Shown here: piece by piece, positions 38,276 to 45,136 of the stretch
Layout of the letters: each line of letters begins with the position of its first letter
Position numbering within the stretch: position 1 is the first letter of the stretch
Assembly: GCA_022821545.1 (NCBI GenBank)
Contig: JAJEDJ010000038.1
Coordinates: 25,330 to 89,329 of the forward strand
Length of the DNA stretch: 64,000 nucleotides
Reading direction: 5' to 3'
DNA from: Caldilineaceae bacterium
GTDB lineage: Bacteria > Chloroflexota > Anaerolineae > Caldilineales > Caldilineaceae
Position numbers and translations under genes: made by a program
Notes under the pieces: model-generated
What the model saw: the letters and a program-made list of their open reading frames with translations, nothing else
What the model was told of the DNA's origin: nothing
Database searches by the model: none

Positions 38276-38371
38276 GCCCTCACCTCATCACCTGACGGGG
38301 GTGCTGCCATAACACTCGCAAAAGAAAAACTGCTGACCGCCGACGACCTGCTGCGCCTTTACAGCGAAGGG

Positions 38372-38866
38372 GTGCGAGGTGAACTGATCAGGGGGGCGCT
38401 TCGCAAAACGACGCCCACAGGATTGACGCACGGCGAGATTGTGATGAACCTGGGCGGTGAGTTGGGGAATTTCATCAGGCCTCGACGCCTCGGTCGGCTG
38501 GTCGGTTCGGATTCCGGTATGCTTCTGGAACGCGATCCGGACACGGTGCGGGAACCAGATATCGCCTTCATCTCCGCGCAGAAGCTGCCTTTGAACGTCA
38601 GACTTTCCGGCTACTATGAGGGGGCCCCCGATTTGGTGGTCGAAATCGTCTCCCCCAGCGATGGCCCGCGGGAGGTCTACCATAAGGCCCGCATGTGGAT
38701 CAGCTTCGGCGTGTCGCTCGTATGGGTAGTGAACCCGGAGAACCGCGCCATCGAAGTCCACCGCCCCCATCAACCCCTCTTGAGTCTGACCGAAAATGAC
38801 ATCCTCGACGGCGGCGAGGTGCTGCCCGGTTTCAACTACCCCGTGCGCGACATATTTGATCTCTGA
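38372..38866 (+). CDS. Uma2-family endonuclease (start uncertain)
   Basis: PD-(D/E)xK-fold protein of the Uma2/DUF820 family, 164 residues from the first in-frame canonical start, a GTG. The nuclease core is visible: VREPDIAFIS (Asp), PDLVVEIVSPSD (Glu) and the later Lys/helix segment YHKARMWISFGVSLVWVV. The protein should begin earlier: codons from 38309 read TLAKEKLLTADDLLRLYSEG, a normal Uma2 N-terminus, but the codon there is ATA and no ATG/GTG/TTG stands in frame. Either an ATA start is used or the true start codon was lost. Uma2 proteins are abundant in Chloroflexota and Cyanobacteria and their role is not settled. Confidence 0.8.
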   Translation: MRGELIRGALRKTTPTGLTHGEIVMNLGGELGNFIRPRRLGRLVGSDSGMLLERDPDTVREPDIAFISAQKLPLNVRLSGYYEGAPDLVVEIVSPSDGPREVYHKARMWISFGVSLVWVVNPENRAIEVHRPHQPLLSLTENDILDGGEVLPGFNYPVRDIFDL

Positions 38867-38879
38867 TGTGAATTCACAT
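38866..38879. promoter_or_regulatory. Perfect 14-bp palindrome, possible operator
   Basis: ATGTGAATTCACAT, a perfect palindrome beginning on the last base of the Uma2 stop codon and about 105 bases before the next gene's start. Its form (TGTGA..TCACA arms without a spacer) suits a dimeric repressor or regulator site; no regulator gene is nearby. Confidence 0.45.
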
Positions 38880-38909
38880 TGGGATCAACTGTTTTCGTAC
38901 ATCGTTAGA

Positions 38910-38925
38910 GCGGGCGAAACGCCCG
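38910..38925. repeat. Short hairpin, GCGGGCGAAACGCCCG type
   Basis: CGGGCG, AAA, CGCCCG (38911-38916, 38920-38925), followed by TGATCCCAGGGTGAAGCCCT, which can form a second small stem. The sequence looks like interspersed intergenic repeats seen in high-G+C environmental bacteria (recollection, not checked). It marks the downstream edge of the restriction island. Confidence 0.4.
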
Positions 38926-38983
38926 TGATCCCAGGGTGAAGCCCTCCCGCAAACTCCTGTCTTCAAGAAAGAAACGGATCAAC

Positions 38984-40516
38984 ATGAGCCAGGCAAACCA
39001 GGTACGCGACATTGGCGGCCGCAAAGAACTCTTTATCGACGAAGCGCCGATCGCATCAATGACGAACGTGCGCCTGACGATGAACGCGCCGTACCAGGAC
39101 CACGATCCGGTCTTTCTGCCGCAAGCGCCGTGGGAGTACCGTATTCATCCCTATGCGACCGTGATGCGGGAGGGCGATACTTTTCGGCTCTGGTACCTGG
39201 CCTACGAGTGGGACCCGCCGGCGGGGGTGGAGCTGCCGGTGGCGGGGACGGCGGAGGATGCGAGGCAGTTTTGGGCGCATACGCGGGGCAGGCTTTGTTA
39301 CGCCGAGTCGACGGACGGCGTGAACTGGGAGCGGCCCAATCTGGGCCTTGTCGAATACCGAGGCAGCGGGGAGAACAACATCCTGGGGCCCGCAGTGCAT
39401 GACCGCGTGCAGCAGGCCGGCTGGAACGGGGGCACCGTTTTCAAGGACCCGGCCGCGCCGCCGGAGCGGCGGTACAAGCTCTGGAGCCAGATCGTCGTCG
39501 CTGAGGAGGGCAAGTCCGGCTTGACCGGCTTCTGTTCTCCCGACGGCCTGCGCTGGACGCCGTGCGGGAACAATCCAATTCCGGGCCATTGTGACTGCCT
39601 GAACGTGGCCTTTTGGGATGATCGCATTGGACAGTATGTGGGCTACTCCCGTCTGTGGACCGCGGACAGCCGCGGGGACCGCTACCGGGCGGTGCGGCGG
39701 CTGGTGTCGCCGGACTTTGAGCAGTGGGAGGATCTCGGCGCCGTCCTGGCCGCTGACGAAGTTGATCTGGGGCTGCCGGTTAAGCGCGAGCGACAGAGCC
39801 GGCAGATCATGGACTTTCACGGCAACTGCGTCTTTAAGTATCCGGGGAGTGTTGACGCCTACCTTGCGCTGCCTGAGGTATGGTGGCACTGGTCCACGAA
39901 TCCGTTTCCGGCCGCGGGCAGAGACCAGGAGAAAATGGGCGGCTTCCCGGACACCGTCGACGTACAGCTCGCCACCAGCCGCGACGGGATCAGATGGCAG
40001 CGGGCCGGGGGACGCAACCCCTTCCTGCGCCTGGGGCCGCCTCATGCGGGCGATTCCAAGATGATCTACGCCTTCACCCAGCCGCTGCAGGTCGGCGATG
40101 AGCTGTGGCTCTACTATGGCGGCTTCCGCTACGGCATCAGCGATAAGGTCGCGCTCAAACGGGGCGCCTACTTCCGCGCCCGGCTGCGCCTGGACGGCTT
40201 CGTTTCCGTTGATGCCCCGTACGAGGGCGGCGAACTGGTCACCGTGCCGCTGCGTTTTCGCGGCGAGCGGCTGGCACTCAACGCCGACACCAGCGCGGGC
40301 GGCGCTGTTCGCGTTCAGGTCGAAGAGGAAGACGGCGCGCCGATTGCAGGCTATAGCCTGGAGGATGCCGGCGAACTGAACGGCAACTCGGTTCGCCATT
40401 TCGCCACCTGGGCAGGAAGCGCCCATGTCGGCAACCTGGCGGGGCGCGTCGTGCGCTTGCGCTTCCTGATGAACGGTTGTAAGTTGTACTCCTTTCAGTT
40501 TGTCGACAGCGGCTAA
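38984..40516 (+). CDS. Predicted beta-propeller glycoside hydrolase-like protein (paralogue 4)
   Basis: 510 residues from the ATG at 38984; an in-frame start 48 bases upstream lies in the repeat-rich leader and is less likely. No signal peptide. Motifs: KELFIDEAPIASMTNVRL, FRLWYLAYEWDP, CYAESTDGVNWERPNLG, RYKLWSQIVVAEEG, FCSPDGLRWTPCG, RLDGFVSVDAPYEGGEL, ending CKLYSFQF. It contains an HGNCVFKYPG segment not seen in the other copies. It lies directly downstream of the restriction island and upstream of paralogue 5, mirroring the pair on the other side. The 32-base gap to the next gene supports one operon. Confidence 0.6.
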   Translation: MSQANQVRDIGGRKELFIDEAPIASMTNVRLTMNAPYQDHDPVFLPQAPWEYRIHPYATVMREGDTFRLWYLAYEWDPPAGVELPVAGTAEDARQFWAHTRGRLCYAESTDGVNWERPNLGLVEYRGSGENNILGPAVHDRVQQAGWNGGTVFKDPAAPPERRYKLWSQIVVAEEGKSGLTGFCSPDGLRWTPCGNNPIPGHCDCLNVAFWDDRIGQYVGYSRLWTADSRGDRYRAVRRLVSPDFEQWEDLGAVLAADEVDLGLPVKRERQSRQIMDFHGNCVFKYPGSVDAYLALPEVWWHWSTNPFPAAGRDQEKMGGFPDTVDVQLATSRDGIRWQRAGGRNPFLRLGPPHAGDSKMIYAFTQPLQVGDELWLYYGGFRYGISDKVALKRGAYFRARLRLDGFVSVDAPYEGGELVTVPLRFRGERLALNADTSAGGAVRVQVEEEDGAPIAGYSLEDAGELNGNSVRHFATWAGSAHVGNLAGRVVRLRFLMNGCKLYSFQFVDSG

Positions 40517-40547
40517 ACGGCGCGCGCGGCCGCCGGGAGGTAAGTTG

Positions 40548-42014
40548 ATGAGCTCGCAGAACGCAGACCCGAAAGAAGCGCTCTCCACCGGATCGGAGAC
40601 GCAGCTCTTCGTTGATGACGCCATCATCAGCGCCAAGAGCGGCGTAGTGCGCACGCTCCATCCGGCGCAAAAGCTGGAGCGGCCCGTGCTCTTGCCCGAC
40701 CGGCCGTGGGAGGGGGGCCGGGTATACATCTACGGCACGGTCCATTACGACGCCGTCGCGCAGCAGTTTCGCATGTGGTATCTGACGCGCCTTGGCCGCG
40801 GGCAACAGCACCGCGCGCCCGGCCTGCGCGAACGGCAGGGGGATATGATCCTCTACGCCACTTCGGCTGACGGCATCCACTGGGAGAAGCCGGAGCTGGG
40901 CCTGCATGAGTTCGACGGCTCGCGCGCGAACAATATCCTCATCTTTGATAAACACAGCCCCACCGTGATCGTTGACGAAACGGCCGACCCGTCGGAGCGA
41001 TACAAGATGGCGGCCTGGGACTGGAGTCGCGATCAGTTCGGCTACTGGGTCGCTCACTCTGCCGATGGGCTGGTCTGGAATGAGTATGACGTCAATCCAA
41101 TTCTGATGAACTCGACTGAGACATTGGAGACGATCACGGTCGCCCACGACCGCCATGCAGGTGAGTATTTCGCCTTTCACCGGCGGTGGGGCGACATAGG
41201 CGGCTTTGATCGCCGGCTGATCGCCGTATGCACTAGCAGGAACTTCCTGGACTGGTCGGAGCCGGAGCTGATCATCGTCAGCGATGAACAGGATGATGCC
41301 TGGGCCCAGGACCCCGAACAGCGGGGCGAATTCTACGGCATGTCGGGCTTCGTCTATGGCCGGCAGTTTCTCGGCTTCCTGCCCGTCTTCAACGTTGTCC
41401 GCGACATGAGAGGCCAGGAGGTGGGAGCAGAGCAGAGCCCCTGGGACGGCCCGATCGAAGCGCAGCTGGCGCATAGCCGCGACGGGCGCAGATGGGAGCG
41501 TTTCGCCGACCGCTCGCCCATTATTCCACGCGGCGCGCCGGGCAGCTTCGACGCCGGCTGCATTCTCTGTTCCGCCGACCGGCCCATCGTCCATGGCGAC
41601 GAGGTCTGGCACTACTACACCGCAATCAACACCACGCACGGCGGCCCGATGCCGCCGAAGACCGCTACGATCGCGCGCGCGGCCTGGCGGTTGGACGGCT
41701 TTGTTTCTCTCGACGCCGGGCACTTCGGAGGCGTCGTCGAGACGGTCCCGCTCAACCTGCCGCCCGGCCGGCTCGTGGTCAATGCAGACGCTTCGAAAGG
41801 CAGCCTGGCGGTCGAGCTGCTCTCCCCTGCGGGCGAGCCGCTGCCCGGATTCACTTTAGGGGACTGCGCCCCAGTTCGCACGGACAGTGTACGCCGCGGC
41901 GTTCGCTGGCAGAACGGTGAGCGGCTGCCGGCGGACCGGCCTCTGCGTCTCCGTTTTCATCTGGACTCCGCCCAACTGTATAGTTTTCGAGTAGAGACGG
42001 CGGAAAACGAATAG
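40548..42014 (+). CDS. Predicted beta-propeller glycoside hydrolase-like protein (paralogue 5)
   Basis: 488 residues from the ATG at 40548, behind a strong GGGAGG site. It is a close copy of the protein at 31752: TQLFVDDAIISAKSGVVRTL against TQLFIDDEMVSAKHGVVRTL, and RVYIYGTVHYD against RVYIYGSVYYD, with NNILIFDKHSPTVIVDE almost unchanged. Other motifs: LYATSADGIHWEKPELG, YKMAAWDW, FYGMSGFVYGRQFLGFLPVF, WRLDGFVSLDAGHFGG, and the final AQLYSFRV. It lacks the low-complexity insert of the 31752 protein. Cytoplasmic; probably hydrolytic or phosphorolytic on an oligosaccharide, unproven. Confidence 0.6.
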   Translation: MSSQNADPKEALSTGSETQLFVDDAIISAKSGVVRTLHPAQKLERPVLLPDRPWEGGRVYIYGTVHYDAVAQQFRMWYLTRLGRGQQHRAPGLRERQGDMILYATSADGIHWEKPELGLHEFDGSRANNILIFDKHSPTVIVDETADPSERYKMAAWDWSRDQFGYWVAHSADGLVWNEYDVNPILMNSTETLETITVAHDRHAGEYFAFHRRWGDIGGFDRRLIAVCTSRNFLDWSEPELIIVSDEQDDAWAQDPEQRGEFYGMSGFVYGRQFLGFLPVFNVVRDMRGQEVGAEQSPWDGPIEAQLAHSRDGRRWERFADRSPIIPRGAPGSFDAGCILCSADRPIVHGDEVWHYYTAINTTHGGPMPPKTATIARAAWRLDGFVSLDAGHFGGVVETVPLNLPPGRLVVNADASKGSLAVELLSPAGEPLPGFTLGDCAPVRTDSVRRGVRWQNGERLPADRPLRLRFHLDSAQLYSFRVETAENE

Positions 42015-42059
42015 GGAATCTCAGGACACACTTCATCCGGTCAAAAGGAAACACGGGCT

Positions 42060-43160
42060 ATGACGACAAATGGACAGCCGGTCAAATCAGGTATTTTCAT
42101 CATGCCGTTTCATCCGCCGGAGAAGCCGCTGGCGCAGGGGTACGACGAAGATCTAGAGTTCGCGGCGCGGGCGGATGAGCTGGGGTTTGATGAGTTCTGG
42201 ATTGGCGAACACCATACCATGAAGTATGAGACGGTTGTTGTGCCGGAGGTCTTTATCGGGCGCGCCCTGGGCGAGACGAAGAATATCCGGTTCGGACCGG
42301 CGCCGATCTGCGTGAACCTGCATCATCCGGCCTATCTGGCCAACCGCATAGCTTTTCTCGATCATTTGGCCCATGGGCGGCTCAATCTCTGTCTTGGGCC
42401 CAGCGGCACGAGCACGGACAATGAACTCTACGGCCAGCACCCGAAAGACGGCGGCAGGATGACAGTGGAGGCCATCGACGTCATGCTGAAGCTGTGGGAA
42501 TCGGAACCGCCTTACGAACACGACGGCCAGTTCTGGCAGTTCTCGCTCAAGGACAATGTCGACGACGTCAGCCAGATCGGGTATATCCATAAGCCGTTGC
42601 AGCAGCCCCATCCACCTATTCTCATGCCAGGCATAACCCGCGATTCATACAGCCTGAAACTGGCGGGACAGTACGGATTCGCGCCCTTTTCGGCTGCCCT
42701 GGCCGCGGGGAACGTCTTGGCGAACAACTGGGAAACGTACGCGAAGAGCGCAGCTGAGGCGGGACGCGAGACAGACAGAGCCGACTGGCGAGTGGCGCGG
42801 GCCATATTCCTGGCCGATACAACTGAAGAGGCGGTCGCGCGGGCGCGTACCAACTCGGTCGGGCAGAACTTCGAGTACCTCGCTTACCTCATGGACAGGA
42901 GCCGGGGGAGGGACGTTCTCAAGCGGGACCTGGAGATGTCGAACGCCGACTGCAACATGGATTACTGGATGTCGGAGCAGATCCTCGCCGGCGACGTGGA
43001 CCATGTGCTGGAGCGATTGCTGGCGCTGAGGGAGGAGTGCGGCCCGTTTGGCACGTTGGTGCTGATGGGCTTTGACTGGGACGACAAGGCAAGCTGGCTA
43101 CGCAATATCGAACTGTTCGCGACGGAGTTGATGCCGGCGCTGAACAAGGCTGTGGCCTGA
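42060..43160 (+). CDS. Luciferase-like (LLM class) flavin-dependent oxidoreductase
   Basis: Bacterial-luciferase-family TIM-barrel monooxygenase or reductase, 366 residues, cytoplasmic, using FMN or F420. Typical segments: AARADELGFDEFWIGEHH near residues 36-53, PEVFIGRALGETKNIRFG, ANRIAFLDHLAHGRLNLCLG with GPSGTSTDNELYG, and IDVMLKLWESEPPYEHDG. AAAAGGAA precedes the ATG. It follows the propeller genes and precedes a PhyH-type dioxygenase, so it may oxidise an organic compound released by the hydrolases, for example an aglycone (inference). Confidence 0.88.
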   Translation: MTTNGQPVKSGIFIMPFHPPEKPLAQGYDEDLEFAARADELGFDEFWIGEHHTMKYETVVVPEVFIGRALGETKNIRFGPAPICVNLHHPAYLANRIAFLDHLAHGRLNLCLGPSGTSTDNELYGQHPKDGGRMTVEAIDVMLKLWESEPPYEHDGQFWQFSLKDNVDDVSQIGYIHKPLQQPHPPILMPGITRDSYSLKLAGQYGFAPFSAALAAGNVLANNWETYAKSAAEAGRETDRADWRVARAIFLADTTEEAVARARTNSVGQNFEYLAYLMDRSRGRDVLKRDLEMSNADCNMDYWMSEQILAGDVDHVLERLLALREECGPFGTLVLMGFDWDDKASWLRNIELFATELMPALNKAVA

Positions 43161-43205
43161 GCGGCACGCCGGAGCATTGAGCCACACAATTCAGGAGACA
43201 AACTG

Positions 43206-44018
43206 ATGAAACTCAGCCAACAACAGCTTCAGTTCTTTGAAACTTTCGGCTTTCTCCACTTTCCCGGCCTGGTGAAGGAGGAGATCGGCTGGATTACCGA
43301 GGACTTCGAGGCCATTTTCGCGACCAGCGGACAGGAGCATGACGGAACGCAGCGCTCCTGCATCGTACCCTTTATCGATCAGCGGGAGAGGCTCTGCACG
43401 CTGCTTGACCACCCCAGCATTGATGGGCTGATCAGCAGCATTTTGGGCGACGACTTCAACTATCTCGGCGGTGACGGCAACTTTTACACCGGCGACACCC
43501 GCTGGCACAGTGATGGCTTCCACACGATCGGCAAATACCTGAAGGTCGCCTTCTATCTCGATTCGCTGACGTCCGATTCGGGCTGTCTGCGCGTGATCCC
43601 CGGCTCGCACCGGGAGGACCTTGAGGAATGGTCGGCCCGGCAGGCGCGGGATGCTGCCGAGCTTTGGGGAATCTCGCAGCTGGAGGTGCCGCACGTGGCG
43701 CTGGAGACGCAGCCGGGCGATGTTGTGGCCTTCAATCACAACCTGATGCATTCGTCGTTTGGCGGAAGCACGGCGCGGCGCATGTTTACGATCAACTGCT
43801 GCGCCCATTGCGAGACGCAGGAAGAGATCGAGGAGCTGGAGAAGTTTGTGGCAGGCGGCGCCCGTTTCTGGAAGGACCAGATGCACTCCGACGTCATGCG
43901 CAATACCGCTTCCCCGTCGCGGATGCGGCACCTGGAACAGGTGATGGCCCACGAGAGCCATTTGCCGGCGCTTTCGGCCAAGGCGCGGGCGGAGATGGCC
44001 GAACCGGCTCGCGGATAG
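43206..44018 (+). CDS. Phytanoyl-CoA-dioxygenase-family (PhyH) oxygenase
   Basis: Fe(II)/2-oxoglutarate-dependent oxygenase, 270 residues. The facial triad is visible: His101 and Asp103 in RWHSDGFH and the distal His182 in NLMHSSFGG; the Arg expected to bind 2-oxoglutarate follows in ARRMF. The segment SGCLRVIPGSHRED is standard for the family. AGGAGACAAACTG precedes the ATG. It lies between the flavin oxidoreductase and a Gfo/Idh/MocA protein, 4 bases before the latter, so the three probably form one oxidative route. Substrate unknown. Confidence 0.9.
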   Translation: MKLSQQQLQFFETFGFLHFPGLVKEEIGWITEDFEAIFATSGQEHDGTQRSCIVPFIDQRERLCTLLDHPSIDGLISSILGDDFNYLGGDGNFYTGDTRWHSDGFHTIGKYLKVAFYLDSLTSDSGCLRVIPGSHREDLEEWSARQARDAAELWGISQLEVPHVALETQPGDVVAFNHNLMHSSFGGSTARRMFTINCCAHCETQEEIEELEKFVAGGARFWKDQMHSDVMRNTASPSRMRHLEQVMAHESHLPALSAKARAEMAEPARG

Positions 44019-44022
44019 GATC

Positions 44023-45096
44023 ATGGCGGACAAGATCAGGGTAGGCGTTGTCGGCTGCCGGGTCGGCCGGGCCTGGGTTGAAGGCGCGCACGCGGGCGAA
44101 GACACGGTCGCCTGGGCGGTCGCCGACCTGGACCGGGAACTGGCGCGGAAGGTGGCGCAGGAGAACGACGTCGCCCGCGTCTACGGGGACTATCGTGAGC
44201 TTCTTGCCGATGACGAGGTAGACGCGGTTGGCATCGCCACCGCGCCGGACGTGCGCAAGCCGATGGCGCTTGACGCCTTGAAGGCAGGCAAGCATGTGCT
44301 TGTGCAGAAGCCGCACGGCATCAACGCCGCCGACGTCGAGGAGATCAATGCGGCCGCGGCGGGCAGTGGAAAGACGCTTGTCTACTCCTACTTCATGCGC
44401 CATGAGGAGGAGAACAAGAGGAGCCGCCTGCTTATCGCCGGCGGCAGGATTGGGCGGCCCTACCACGCGCGCGTCCACTACCATTACCGCGAGCGCGGCC
44501 TCGACTATGAGCCTCCGGCCGGGCGGGAGTGGTTGTACCGCTGGGGCCTGAAGGGCGGCGCCCTGGGGCAGCACGGCTCCCATTACCTCGATCAGGCCTG
44601 GTACCTGCTGGGCTGTCCGCAGCCGCAGTGGGCCTTCGCGATCAGCCACAGCGCGTTTCCGACGCGGCTGAAGGTGGAGCGGCACTCCGAGGACTACATG
44701 AGCTTTCTGGTGGGCTGTGCCGGGGGCGTCACGGTCCAGATGGACACGTCTGCGGTCATCGCCACCTGGGCGGACCGGGCGTGGGACCTGCGTCTGCGCG
44801 TGCTGGGCACGGCTGGGACCGTTGAAGTCGAATCAACGCGGCTGGCTTCGGGGCAGACGCGTTCGAGCACGCGACGCCTGTTGGACGCAATTTACACTGA
44901 AGGCGACAGCTTTGTAGAGGAGCGGGCGGAGCACGGCAGCGGGGATTTTGATGGGGAGATCCGCGACTTTGCCGCCGCCATTCGCGGCCAGCAGCCCCCC
45001 GATGTTTCCCCGGCGGAAGCGCTGACCTTCATGAACCTGCTGGACGCGATCTACCTGAGCGCGGAAACAGGAGAAAAGGCGCCGGTTGCCGCGTAG
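44023..45096 (+). CDS. Gfo/Idh/MocA-family oxidoreductase
   Basis: NAD(P)-dependent sugar or polyol oxidoreductase, 357 residues. The Rossmann segment reads IRVGVVGCRVGRAW, with a less canonical glycine spacing. The EKP motif is QKP (residues 95-97), as in the other family member at 7086, and the second-domain helix is GALGQHGSHYLDQAWYLLG. It is the last gene of the long + strand block and starts 4 bases after the PhyH gene. The two family members are otherwise quite different and probably act on different substrates. Confidence 0.85.
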   Translation: MADKIRVGVVGCRVGRAWVEGAHAGEDTVAWAVADLDRELARKVAQENDVARVYGDYRELLADDEVDAVGIATAPDVRKPMALDALKAGKHVLVQKPHGINAADVEEINAAAAGSGKTLVYSYFMRHEEENKRSRLLIAGGRIGRPYHARVHYHYRERGLDYEPPAGREWLYRWGLKGGALGQHGSHYLDQAWYLLGCPQPQWAFAISHSAFPTRLKVERHSEDYMSFLVGCAGGVTVQMDTSAVIATWADRAWDLRLRVLGTAGTVEVESTRLASGQTRSSTRRLLDAIYTEGDSFVEERAEHGSGDFDGEIRDFAAAIRGQQPPDVSPAEALTFMNLLDAIYLSAETGEKAPVAA

Positions 45097-45136
45097 ACGT
45101 TCGGGAATGGCAACCCCGTACTGCTGAGACAGGCGG

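Noticed and set aside
34718..38935. Integrase-borne mobile island
   Set aside because: No integrase, transposase, tRNA target or terminal repeats were found; only composition and context suggest transfer.
39056..41723. Long - strand open frames (557 and 481 codons)
   Set aside because: Antisense to the two propeller genes, which have ribosome-binding sites and conserved paralogues.
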